Shown: piece after piece, positions 47,178 to 58,229 of the stretch
Layout of the letters: every line of letters starts with the position of its first letter
Position numbering within the stretch: the stretch's first letter is position 1
Assembly: GCA_023055425.1 (NCBI GenBank)
Contig: JALGPY010000002.1
Location: 115,518,088-115,582,087, forward strand
Direction: 5' to 3'
Length of the DNA stretch: 64,000 nucleotides
Origin: Linanthus parryae
Taxonomy: Eukaryota; Streptophyta; Magnoliopsida; Ericales; Polemoniaceae
The notes under the pieces: model-generated
Told to the model about the DNA's origin: nothing
Seen by the model: the letters and a program-made list of their open reading frames with translations, nothing else
Database searches by the model: none
Position numbers and translations under genes: made by a program

Positions 47178-47407
47178 CTCCATCCGTTCCTCCAGATTCT
47201 TCATAGTTGATTTTTCTAAGTTATTTTGACCCATTGATTTGGTTAGCAAAATAATTCACTAATTCAGTAAATTCTCACGGTTTCGTAGTGTTCAGATTAC
47301 TCTACAACCCATGAAAAATTACAGAATTCTTGAATTGTTTGGCTAACAAAATCAACGGGTCAAAATAATCCAGAAAAGTCAACTGTGAAGAATCTGGAGG
47401 AATAGAG
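47178..47407. mobile_element. Stowaway-type MITE (Tc1/mariner)
   Basis: A 230-bp element with inverted ends of roughly 70 bases, starting CTCCATCCGTTCCTCCAG on the left and CTCTATTCCTCCAG on the opposite strand. It is flanked by TA on both sides (47176-47177 and 47408-47409). The TA target and CTCC-start ends are the Stowaway hallmark. Confidence 0.85.
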
Positions 47408-47509
47408 TAGTATAGTGCTGAGAAGTTTTCAAAAAGACTGCCTGGAATTACGAAGCTTCCACTGTCTGAACCGCCTCAGAAACAACACCATTTACGTGGC
47501 TGGCTACAT

Positions 47510-47775
47510 AACTTGCTGCATAGCTACGCAGACAGTGACCTAGAATGTCCAGTTTCCCCCCACTTCCTTCATAACTGAATCCCGCGTAGCTACTTTCCTG
47601 CGTAGCCACGCAGACAGTGGGGTTCCGCTCTGTTTTCTGTTGACTGTGTTCGTTGCAGGCTGCGTAGCTACACATATTCTATGTAACTGGTTGCGTAGCT
47701 ACGTAGGCAGTGGCCTGGACTTGATTTTCTAGACTTCTTCCTCCTTACCTGCGTAGCTACCTGCGTAACTGGCCT
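47510..47775. repeat. Palindromic mini-array, GCGTAGCTACGC type
   Basis: About seven spaced copies of TGCGTAGCTACGCAG or close variants, several followed by ACAGTG. Each unit is self-complementary. It lies at the same place in the LTR as the array at 59312-59683 but with a different core sequence. Confidence 0.75.
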
Positions 47776-48010
47776 CCGTGCTTCTTTTCTACTTCCTTAA
47801 CCTCCTCACCTCCTCCTCATGCCTTCCTGCTGCTTTCGAATTCTTCACAAGTAATGTTCCTACATAGACAACATGAATAAACCCCGTGATTTTATCCAAA
47901 AAATGCACAAAATAAAGAAGTAATTCACGAAGAGGCTGAAAAAACTTAGTTGTAAATTCCGAGGCTAATCAAGGCTGCAATATGGCTAAATAATGACTCT
48001 TAACACAATT

Positions 48011-49280
48011 ACCCCTCAAAGTAAGCTCTAACTTTAAATTCGTGTCTCGTACATTTCTCGAGGTTAGTTTGGCTTCTTATGTTGTGTCTTTAGAGTCTCA
48101 AATTTGGCTATGTCTGTTAGGTCTAAGGCTCGGATGGTGATTGTATTAGATTGTTCTTAAGTATCTATGTGTTTTCATGTCCTTGGAGCATTATGGACCA
48201 CACCATTCTAATTCACAGAAGTGAAATTGAATTCTAATAGGTGGTCAAAACATACTTGTGGTATGGATCACATATTACATGGAATCAATTATTAAAAGAT
48301 ATAATGTGAATAAAAGTAGTTTCTTATTGGATATGTCACGACCCACATGCGTTATGGACCACATAGTGTCTGGACTCTACTTTGCTGGACCGTTATCTCT
48401 GAGACGATCTGTGTAAAGAGGAAACCCTAGGTGTCTTTGCCTTAGAGCGCTCACAAAATCACATCTTATCCCTGTATGTTCCTTAGGCTTAATTTTTTCA
48501 CAAAGAGATCTCCTTGTGAACCTGAATTACCATTTCAGTTTGTAAACCAACTCAAAGAAAGCAACCTATGACTACAGAACCTTCCACGTTCCAATATTTT
48601 TCTTGTCAATCTAGGATCACCCTAAAGGCATAGGTAGAGAGACTTGTCATCCTGTTTTCGGCCAAACCTATCACCAGATAAGACCCATTCCTCTAATTGT
48701 AGGTTCCACGTGTTTCCTAGCTTCAAGTTTGAAACTCTGTAAGTGGAGAACTTGCCCATAGGATCTTTTTGGGTAAAAACGTTTTAGTGTGGAAGGCTTA
48801 GTATGTCTTTGCACATGATCAACTACTACCAAACACAATCCAATATATGTGTGTATTAGGTGCATCAATGTTCTTTCTGGTCAAAGGATTTTTCTACACT
48901 CTCTCTACGTTAGTCTTTGTGAAAACTGAAGAGAATTAAGCATTCGTTTAGTTATCCATGTTTTTTCACAAAAAATTAAGTTCCCTTCAGTGAATATTTC
49001 TAGTTCATGAAGGATGCAGACTATAGAAAATTATTTTCAACAACGGATTTTGAGCAAATCTAAGATTTGATTCTTCTTTACACCCTAGCATGTGGTATAA
49101 GTGTGTTTTAGCATGGGGCTGTGGTTTTTATGAATACTCTTAAAAACTAGCCACTTCTCATAATTTCTAGTTTTTTGTCATTAAAATTAATTTTGTCGTT
49201 TTAGTTGGATTATTTCAGCCTCCTTAGTGTGTAAGCCAAATTTTTTTACGTTTAAGGTGGGATTAAATCGGATGAGCCAA
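48011..49280. repeat. Unidentified long repeat, copy A
   Basis: The text matches 51090-51790 and then 63410-64000 in order, with heavy divergence. Examples are CATGTCC.TGGAGCATTATGGA versus the copy near 51260, and GTGTGGAAGGCTTAG versus 63517. Within the copy the phrase TTATGGACCACA recurs. No protein frame of more than 65 codons is seen. Confidence 0.55.
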
Positions 49281-51060
49281 AATGTGTTTAATCTAGTATC
49301 CTGCACCATCACTAATGTTTGTCAATTCCGGAAAAAATAGGTCAGATAATGTAGTGCATTGTATATAATTATTATAAATGACATAAGTCTCTTTATCTAG
49401 ACACTATGTGATCCTAACCCATATTCTTGCAGGCAACTCAGTTTTCTTAATGTAGTCCAACACGAAATCATCAAATATCCTCAGCTACATGATCCTTGGG
49501 TTCCTGGTATTCTCCTAGAAGCTTATGAGTTATTATTATGTTTAGGATTATTCCTGTAGCGTAAGTCCATGTGTATTTGGACTAAACTACACTCTTTGCA
49601 AAAGAGAAAAGGACCAAGGATTAGCAAAATTCCCTGGCATGCATACATGTCATGCACACATCCCTAGGAGGCCATGGCAGCTAGGGTGGCGGCCCGGTTC
49701 AGATCTGCAGGCTCTTTGTTCGTCTGTCCTACTCCTTTGGCAGTTTCAGTCAATAATTAACTTCTTCTTAGAGATTCTTTGGAATCTTTTTTCTTATCTT
49801 CAAAGTAAGATAGTTTAATTATGAATATTATATATCTGTTATTCACTAAAAGATTTTGTGATAATGATCAAAAAGATGTATTTTCTTATAACAACTCTCT
49901 TATAAATTTAATCAATTTTTTATTTGAAGTTAATGGGTAAGAGTTTCAATATATATCAAAAAGAAAATTGCAATTCTACCTCTAGGAGACATTCAGCCAT
50001 GACTTCTTATTTTACTAATTAATGTAGGTCGAATTTATTCATGATGCTTTTTCCTTTTCAAAATTGTTCTTATGTAGATTAGATTCATATTTGATTAGGA
50101 ACATTTTCATAAATACTAAAAAGAATAATTGAAAATTAAATTTCTATTCTACGTAAATTGAATTTAATTTTCCAAAAGGATTATGTATTTTATATTCATT
50201 ACTTTATACAGAATTTAAAATTAAGTATGAATCTTCAATCAATGAAATTAGATTTTCTTTTTAAGTAAAAATCTTTGTTATTAATTGCTCATTCTTGTGA
50301 TAAGAGTTGGACTTTAAATAAATTTCTATAAGTCTATATTCAGAGTTGATTTTTACACCCTTCATTAAAATTGAGGGATTATATAAGATAGGGAGAGTGA
50401 AACTCGTGTGATTGCTCCACACGTTTTCCTCTGACTCCAAGGTTGTTGCTTAAAAGATTTTGGAACAAGATGTCGCTACACTCTCTAAACTGCAACTCTT
50501 CTCATTTAGACTAACATGTTTTGCACGAGACTGAAAGAAGCTGAAACGTCTGGTGTGGCGTGTCCTAAGAGATGAAGTGTCACAATTTACTTGAGACGAA
50601 GTTCATCCCAAACCTCTTGAATTCGTGTGACACGTGTTAAAGACTAGAATTCCTATGGTGTTCCAGAAACATGACGGTTTAGAGAACTCATGGAAGCTTT
50701 ATTAGCAAACACACCCGGTGGATTGGCAATTGTTCATCATGAGTGTCTAGGAGTATTTTCTCTTGCTCGTCATGGTTTGAACACATTTAACCCTTAACTG
50801 AATTCATGTACGTCTCTTTACTTGTATAAATAAGACTCATCTTTAATTGAACTGGTATGTAGAAACTCACATGCGTCATGTTTAAAACGCTGAACATCTT
50901 GATTTGATTATGTTCGTATAGGTATCATGCGTATCTACCTAGTTGTATGAGTTTCAGGAGTAGTTCCTTTATCTCATCTCGGTTCATTTGGGATCTTGGC
51001 TCGTGTGAATTCATCTGTGAGTGTTATTAAAGACATGTCAGTTCTTTTTCTATCCAGATT
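49281..51060. other. Unassigned, no gene seen
   Basis: AT-rich sequence with a GC-richer patch near 49660-49720. No frame, LTR end, primer site or inverted repeat was recognised. It lies between the two repeat copies, so it may be the rest of the same long repeat unit or its spacer. Confidence 0.4.
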
Positions 51061-52504
51061 TATAGGTTAAATATTGTGGAGTTATCATATCTTGCTTATG
51101 CTCTAATTTTGGAGTCTTGTTTCGTGTGTAGCTTGAGGCCTGTATAGTTTTTTTGTTGTTGTGTGCCTTTAGAGTCTAGAAGCTTGCTACCCCTGTTTGA
51201 TCTGATGCTCGGATGGGAATTGAACTACATTGTTGATAGTTACGCATGTGTTCCATGTCCATGAAGCGTTATGGATCACAATACTGTTTGACATCAAATT
51301 CGATTTCGATTGCTACTATTTTTTGCTTAAGAGATCGCATTCTTCTCGTGATATGGACCACATGTTACCATGAACTAATTCTCAAAGATGTAATGTTCAC
51401 TATATTAGTGTAAGATCTTTCCCGATCACAGGCTTTATGGACATCATAATGCCCGCACTTTAATTCGCTTGACCGTAATTTAAGAGACCATCCAATTTTA
51501 CTTAAAAACCCTAGGTTTACTTGCCTTAGAAACTTCATAGAACCATGTCTTCTCCCTGAAAAGTCTATAGGCTTAACTTGTTCTTCAAGAGAATGCCTAG
51601 TAAACCTAAATTACCACTTTAGGTTTGAAACTGACTCATTGCTAGCAACATGTGACTTTCGAACCTTCCTAGATCTGTCTTATCAATCTAGGATAACCCT
51701 ACAAACATATGTTTCTCAGATTTGCCAAATTATATCCAGCCGAACATGTCACCTGAGAAGTAACACCCCCTAACCATAGGTACAAGCTAATGCGTTTTCT
51801 CATATCCTTCATTTTTTTCCCGTTGTTCTATTCTAAAAATTAAGTTTCATGCATGTGCATGAGGTGGGAAAAGATGCCTCCATAAAAAGAGAATTGTGAA
51901 TTTAAAAGGAAAAATGTTTATTTTATTAAATATTGGGCTCCTATATCACTGTTCTTCACATAACTTTTTGCAAGTTTCAAATGAAAAAATTCATTGTTTT
52001 CCGTTTTCAAAGAATTGATTCTTTTTCTTTTCTCTAAAGGGATTTACATGGTTCTACCAACTATTACTTCCGCCGCATCCTATGTACTGTCATGAAAAAG
52101 ATGAAGTATTGTCGTAAAATTTTCAAAAATTCCTGTTATGACCCCAAGTCTCTGAAGGGTATATCTACACTTCGTATAATTTGCTTGAAGGGGTTCCTCA
52201 GTGTATCTATTATATTATATTGTGGAAGCTGGTGGACTCATATTTAGATATGGGGTAGGGTTTCGTGTTGATATTTTTTTAATGTGTCACAGTTTCCATG
52301 GCCTAAGCGAAGTCATGGGGCGTTTCTCACTATCCCTTTCGGTGGTGGTATGAGAAAATCCTAAATAGCCGACACACTCCGTCTTGCTAGAAGAAATCTT
52401 GCCTCCTTTCGTGAGGATAATTTGCACTAAATGCAATCAAGACATGCTCTTAAGTGTCTGCTTGGCAACTTTGTTATTGCTGGAAAAACGTTTGACATTA
52501 TGGC
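51061..52504. repeat. Unidentified long repeat, copy B (left part)
   Basis: From 51090 to about 51790 it follows copy A (48020-48700). From there to 52504 no counterpart is seen, and no gene. The Angela element at 52510 is inserted here, and the alignment with copy A resumes near 63410. Confidence 0.5.
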
Positions 52505-52509
52505 TTGGT

Positions 52510-53938
52510 TGTTGGAATAGATGCCCTAGAGGCAATCTAGTTTAGCATGAATTTGTATATGGCTAGAAAATTCATTTATTATTTATTGGATATTTAATAT
52601 AATGAAGTCCTTAGATTTACAATCGTGTTGTTTATCTTAAATATCCCTAGTCAAGTATAATGATTAATGGGACAATCATCTATAGACTAGTATGGGGTTG
52701 GATTGATATGGAGATATCACGATCCAACACATAGGTGTGCATTACGGAATGTTGCACTGGATTGACCCATCACCGAGAAGGCTACATACATGTTATGTTG
52801 AGTCACAAGTGCTTCTCGCGGTGCAATGGTATTGTCATCCTTAGACTTGAAGTCACTAGATATTCTAGTTGTGGATCGTTGTGATCTTGGTAGCGTTAAA
52901 CGCTACACCGTAACTGGGTAGTTATAAAGGCGTGTACTGGATACAATGAGAAGCAAGTTTAGAGATCGTAGTGGACGTAGAGAGGATTTGCCCCTCCCAC
53001 ATAACGGGAACAAATATCCTAGGCCACTCGAGGGATAGTGCTTATAGAATGTCTGGCCAGACTCAAATAAATCAATATATGGGATATTGATGTTATTTGC
53101 ACGAATAAGGCTATTCCCATAGATCGAGAAACTATGGCTTGGATATACGAGTGTGACTTGTATGTCTCGTGTCCAATCCGGATATAGAGGCAAAGGGATG
53201 AGACAATTACTTGTACAAGGTTTTCTAGATGACTATTCTATTAGTTGGCTAGAATGGATGTTTTGCTAGAAACCGCTCCATATTAGCAATTAGTTGCTAC
53301 CAACTAGATAGAACCTATGGGGTCACACGCTATATAGAGTTGTACTAGATTTGGGAATTAATTAATTGGATTAATTAATTAGAAGGATCACTTTGCAAAC
53401 CCTTGCAAATTAGTAGGGACTAATTTGCAAGGAAGAGACTAAATTGAATTCTAGTAGGACTAGAATAAGTCCTTTAGGTAGTTAACAAGGAGTTGTTGGA
53501 CTATATAAAGGACCCTCCTTCCTTCCTTCCTCATAACTTATGCTCATTAGTGATCATAACAAGAGTGGGAGAGAACAAAGGAGAGAGAGCAAGCAACAAA
53601 GGAGGCCGACGCCCCATTGCCGCCGCCCTCGTCCCCGTCGGCCAAAAGAGGGCTGAAACCCCTCTTTTGTCTGGTTTTGCGTGATTCCTTCACCCTCCTC
53701 TTATTCCGGGCTAGCACCAAGGAGTTTGGGAGATCTAGGATCAACTCTAGGCGTGGATCAACTATAGAGAACGTGACACTATTCTCGTTTGAAGTCATCA
53801 AGGAGAACCCAAAGGTGTGTTTATGATTTCTTACCTTTACTATCGTTATGCATCTAGACTTGTGATCCTTGGAGGGTTTTGCATGGTTATTTGTTTGATT
53901 ATGCTTCCGTTGCGCGATCCATGAATCAAAACCCTACA
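52510..53938 (+). repeat. Intact Angela 5' LTR
   Basis: 1429 bp, TGTTGGAATAG to ACCCTACA. It contains the TATA box at 53502, followed by a TTCC repeat and a purine-rich stretch. Small frames inside (53493-53684, 53879-54106) are present because the LTRs are nearly identical and show no protein similarity that I recognise. Confidence 0.95.
53502..53509 (+). promoter_or_regulatory. 5' LTR TATA box
   Basis: TATATAAA, about 437 bases before the LTR end. It is the likely start region of the element transcript. The same box lies in every Angela LTR of the window at the matching place. Confidence 0.7.
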
Positions 53939-53939
53939 G

Positions 53940-53951
53940 TGGTATCAGAGC
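53940..53951 (+). promoter_or_regulatory. tRNA-Met primer binding site
   Basis: TGGTATCAGAGC starts one base after the LTR. Perfect match to the copia consensus. Confidence 0.9.
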
Positions 53952-55610
53952 CACAGGTCATAGAGCATAAACGTAGTTTATGTGTTACATTCTTGTTGTT
54001 TTACACCTTAATTTGTTGTTTATCGCGTAAAACAAGACAAATCAAGCATGGGATGCAATTTGTCAAACAATTAATCATAACAAGACCCAATTTTTGCATT
54101 GGATGAATGAATTGGTGAGTTTGAGAAATTTTAGGATCTTAGATCTAGGGTTTGGGCATCCTTGGGGAAGAAGGAGTTCTCCCAAAACAAGGAAACAACC
54201 AAACTTGGGCTCCAAGCAAGGGAGTTGTTTTGGAAACAACTCCCAAGAGGAGGTTCGGCCCCCTAGGGGACCGCCCCCTTGCTTGCCGCCCAAGCTTGGC
54301 CGCCCTAAGGGGCCGGGCAGCCCTAACCCGCGGGCCTAGCTTGCGGGTTTTGGGCCGGGCCGGCCCTAGGGCCTTGTGGTTCACTTTGATGGGCCCGGAC
54401 AATTGGATTGTTGGGCCCATGGACCGTTTTAACCCTAGAAATCCTAAAATCAATTAAAATTGACCAAGCGCGTTAAAATTGGATTTTAACTGTTTATGTG
54501 CAATTCGCATGGTGATTGGATATGGCTTAGGATGTGGTTTGATGTGGATGTTTAATTTTGTGTTTTGGTTTTACGGCCTGCGAGCTGATCAATTAATTGT
54601 AATAATTAATTAGGGTTTTATGGCCTGCGTGCCATTTTTTTCTCAACTTGTGAGATTTATTTTATTTAGTATAGATATTAGCTAGTGCTAGATAAAGTAG
54701 ATTGTTAGCCAAGATTGAAGAAAAGAAGCCCAAAGCCAAAGAAGCCACAAAAGATGGAGCATGGAGCATACCACATGACTATGAAGGATGGACCAAAAGA
54801 TCAAGACGCATGGAGATGTGTTTGCTTTAGGGTTCATAGATAATTCCATTGGCTTGGAATTATCTTAGTCTAGAAAAGGCCATATCCACATCACGTTTAA
54901 TTTTCTGTTTTGTGGTTGTTTATTTATTGTCTTATTATTTGTGTGGTTGGTGTATGGTTGATGCATGCAATTAGGATAATAAGATAATTAGACAACCTGG
55001 ATCTATTATTTGGAGTTGTGCCCAAACTCAAATAGATAGATTAGTTGATATTGATCAACAAAACAATTAAAAGAATTGAAAATCCCTCAAATTCTAAATA
55101 TTGTGTTCTTGCCTTCTCGTTATTTAAACACTCATTATCATCATTATTTATCAAGTTCGTGCGTGCCAAAGCATGGCGACTTGATTCATAATGATGGAAT
55201 GCGATGGCACGTAACAATGTGCAATTGTTTAGATAAGAGGTTGAACACAACTAGGCTATTAATTTGATTAAGAAACCTAGAGGCAATCAATTGGGATTAT
55301 CCATATGGATGGATAAATAAGGAGTTATTTGCCCGATTGAACCAAGAGTTGCATATGGGATGCAATTGGAATTGTTCCTACCTAAAAGTAGTCAAATTAT
55401 GGGTGACTTGCCAAAGCAAGCTCATAAGGAGATGAAAAGATGGATCTTGGCCCACTAGAAAGTATAAGGATATTTTTCGATTAATATCTTGAGGGTTATT
55501 AATCCGTAGAAAAATAGTGGGAGCTATATTTAATAAACTAGCCATTATTAAATATAGTCAAAAATTCACAAATACTAAAACTTGCGTATTTTCCTTTTGT
55601 AGAATTCCAA
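53952..55610 (+). other. Long untranslated leader of the intact Angela
   Basis: 1.66 kb between primer site and gag start. A GC-rich, self-complementary stretch (GGGCCGGGCCGGCCC near 54351) is shared in type with 8280-8420 of the older copy. Frames of about 100 codons overlap on both strands at 54145-54457 and are not conserved. Long leaders are usual in this lineage and may hold packaging and translation signals. Confidence 0.75.
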
Positions 55611-58229
55611 ATGGCAAACAACTCATCGAGTTCACAACATTCCCTACGATCTGTCCTTGAGAAGGACAAGCTCTCTGGAACCAACTTTCTTGATTGGTAC
55701 AGAAACTTGAGAATTGTTCTCAAGCAAGAGAAGAAACTGTACGCAATAGAGGAGCATGTTCCAGAAGGTCCAGAGAATCAGACACCTGCTGCCTTAAAGG
55801 CGTATCAAAAGTGTGTTGATGACACTAATGATGCGGACTGCCTAATGCTTTGCACCATGACCTCTGAGCTTCAGAAGCAACACGAGAACATGAATGTTGT
55901 CGATATGATCGAACATCTAAAGCAGCTCTTCCAAGAGCAGGCGAGGGTAGAGAGGTATGAGGTCTCAAAGGCACTATTCAAATGTCATCTGGCAGAAGGG
56001 AACCCGGTGGGACCCCATGTACTCCGAATGATCGGGTACTTGGAGAATCTCGCCCGGCTTGGGTTCCCGGTCGGCCAAGAGTTGGCAACCGATCTCGTGT
56101 TGCAATCGTTGCCCGAGAGTTATGGACAGTTCATTATGAACTATAACATGAACGAGATCGTTAAACCACTGCCAGATTTGCTCAACATGTTGAGGACGGC
56201 TGAACAGAGCATCAACAAGGGTAAGGGCAAGGCCATTATGATGGTGCATAAAGGAAAGGGCAAAAGGTTTGCCTCTTCCTCCAAGGGTAAAGGCAAGTCA
56301 GTTGCCAAGTCCAAGGAACAAGCCCTTAAGCCTGTTGGTGGCATTGCCAAGGTCGTGACTAAGGGTGAGTGTCACTACTGCAGTCAGCCTGGACACTGGA
56401 GAAGGAACTGCCCAAAATATCTGGAGGACAAGAGGCTTGGAATAGTGATTCCACCACCACCAGGTATTTTTGTTGTAGATGTCAATTTAACTGTCTCTAC
56501 ATCATGGGTATTAGATACTGGATGTGGATCTCATATTTGTCGAAATATGCAGGATCTAAAGAGAAGTAAAAGATTGGCTAAAGGGGAGGTAGATCTACGC
56601 GTTGGGAATGGAGCAAAGGTTGCTGCGTTGGCCATAGGCGTGTGCGAGCTATCTCTGCCTTCAGGATTAGTTTTAGAACTAAATAATTGCTATTTTGTGC
56701 CTGCTATGAGCAGAAACATTATTTCTATTTCTTGTTTGGACAAGGAAGGTTTTATTATTTCAATAAAGAACAATTGTTGTTCTTTTTATTTGAATAATAT
56801 TCACTATTTTAGTGCGCAATTATTTAATGGACTTTATGTCCTTGATCTAAGCAATCCTGTCTACAACATTAATACCAAGCGGATTAAAATAAATGATTTA
56901 AATCCTGCTTATTTATGGCATTGTCGTTTAGGCCACATAAATGAGAAACGTGTATCTAGACTCCATAAGGATGGATTACTAGACTCATTTGATTTTGAAT
57001 CATATGAGACATGTGAGGCTTGTTTATTGGGAAAAATGACAAAGTCCCCTTTCAATAAGAAAGGTGAGAGGACTAGTGAGCAATTGGCGCTCATACATAC
57101 CGATGTGTGTGGGCCATTTGCCACGCCTGCCAGGGGTGGTTATGTCTACTTCATTACATTTACTGATGATTACAGTAGATATGGATTTGTGTACCTTATG
57201 AGGGCAAAATCCGAATCCTTTGAAATGTTCAAAGAATTTAAGAATGAAGTAGAGAAGCAACTTGGCAAAAGTATCAAGGCTCTACGATCGGATCGTGGAG
57301 GAGAGTACTTGAGCCAAGAGTTTGACGACTATCTTAGAGAGTGTGGGATCGTATCCCAACTCACTCCACCCGGAACGCCACAATGGAATGGCGTGTCCGA
57401 GAGGAGGAATCGAACCCTATTGGATATGGTTCGGTCTATGATGTGTCAAACCGATCTTCCATTATCATTTTGGGGCTACGCTCTATTAAGTGCAGCTTTC
57501 ACCATTAACCGTGTTCAATCTAAATCAGTCATGAAGACACCATATGAGATGTGGAGTGGGAGGCGTCCCACACTGTCGTTCATGAGGATTTGGGGATGCG
57601 ATGTCTATGTAAAACGTTTACAATCAGACAAGCTGGGGCCTAAATCGGATAAGTGTAAATTTGTGGGGTACCCTAAGGAAACTAAGGGATACTACTTCTA
57701 CAATCCAACCGAGAACAAAGTGTTTGTTGCTCGGACCGGCGTGTTTCTAGAAAGAGAGTTTGTCTCTAAAGAATCAAGTGGGAGGAATGTAGAACTTGAA
57801 GAAGTTCAAGAACCACAAATCACTGAACCAATTATGGAACATGAACAGGAACCACAAGCAGTTGTGGAGCCACCTGTTCAGGTAACACAAGAGCTTCGTA
57901 GATCTAGTAGAGTGCGCCAGGAACCCGAGAGGTACGGACTTCTCGTAACCGATTACGGTGACACGATGCTCATAGATGATGAGCCTACTAGCTATGAGGA
58001 GGCCATGAGTGGCCCAGACTCTCAGAAGTGGCTTGAAGCCATGAGATCCGAGATGGAATCCATGTATACCAACAAAGTATGGACTTTGGTGGAACCACCC
58101 GATGGGGCGCGACCCATAGGGTGCAAGTGGGTCTTCAAGAAGAAGATCGACATGGATGGTAATGTGATTACCTATAAGGGCCGATTGGTGGCTAAAGGAT
58201 TCAGACAGATTCATGGTATTGACTATTGA
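55611..58229 (+). CDS. Angela gag-pol, first 872 codons
   Basis: One open frame of 872 codons. The gag capsid region (UBN2 type) covers about residues 20-190, then a Lys/Gly-rich linker, and a zinc knuckle at 254-267 (CHYCSQPGHWRRNC). The protease motif DTGCGSH has its catalytic Asp at 302. The integrase zinc site is His437, His442, Cys468 and Cys471. The integrase catalytic triad is Asp498, Asp561 and Glu597, with the expected 35-residue gap between the last two. RT begins near 807 and stops after Tyr872. The stop TGA is the first three bases of the inserted solo LTR (58227-58229). The start matches the older copy at 20035 and other Angela/BARE elements. Products would form the particle, mature it and insert the element's DNA. 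Confidence 0.93.
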   Translation: MANNSSSSQHSLRSVLEKDKLSGTNFLDWYRNLRIVLKQEKKLYAIEEHVPEGPENQTPAALKAYQKCVDDTNDADCLMLCTMTSELQKQHENMNVVDMIEHLKQLFQEQARVERYEVSKALFKCHLAEGNPVGPHVLRMIGYLENLARLGFPVGQELATDLVLQSLPESYGQFIMNYNMNEIVKPLPDLLNMLRTAEQSINKGKGKAIMMVHKGKGKRFASSSKGKGKSVAKSKEQALKPVGGIAKVVTKGECHYCSQPGHWRRNCPKYLEDKRLGIVIPPPPGIFVVDVNLTVSTSWVLDTGCGSHICRNMQDLKRSKRLAKGEVDLRVGNGAKVAALAIGVCELSLPSGLVLELNNCYFVPAMSRNIISISCLDKEGFIISIKNNCCSFYLNNIHYFSAQLFNGLYVLDLSNPVYNINTKRIKINDLNPAYLWHCRLGHINEKRVSRLHKDGLLDSFDFESYETCEACLLGKMTKSPFNKKGERTSEQLALIHTDVCGPFATPARGGYVYFITFTDDYSRYGFVYLMRAKSESFEMFKEFKNEVEKQLGKSIKALRSDRGGEYLSQEFDDYLRECGIVSQLTPPGTPQWNGVSERRNRTLLDMVRSMMCQTDLPLSFWGYALLSAAFTINRVQSKSVMKTPYEMWSGRRPTLSFMRIWGCDVYVKRLQSDKLGPKSDKCKFVGYPKETKGYYFYNPTENKVFVARTGVFLEREFVSKESSGRNVELEEVQEPQITEPIMEHEQEPQAVVEPPVQVTQELRRSSRVRQEPERYGLLVTDYGDTMLIDDEPTSYEEAMSGPDSQKWLEAMRSEMESMYTNKVWTLVEPPDGARPIGCKWVFKKKIDMDGNVITYKGRLVAKGFRQIHGIDY

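Larger units (their letters stand above)
46406..48010 (-). repeat. Tat-like LTR fragment
   Basis: This shares phrases in the same order with the solo LTR at 58227-59975: GATTCCA.GATCCCCTAGGGTT, AATCTCCTCT and the palindromic array near the other end. The first 150-200 bases are missing at the SIRE boundary, and the right end is not sharply defined. Orientation is inferred from the Tat-like element at 20649-28598. A Stowaway MITE interrupts it. Confidence 0.65.

Noticed and set aside
47510..47775. Possible CRISPR-like repeat array
   Set aside because: Short palindromic units with irregular spacing in a plant LTR, no spacers of constant size and no cas genes.
53493..53684. Frame in the 5' LTR, repeated at 62314-62505
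   Set aside because: It repeats only because the two LTRs are nearly identical; older Angela LTRs do not preserve it.
54094..54457. Roughly 100-codon frames on both strands in the Angela leader
   Set aside because: They overlap each other, follow GC-rich composition and are not kept in the older copy at 8214-8470.
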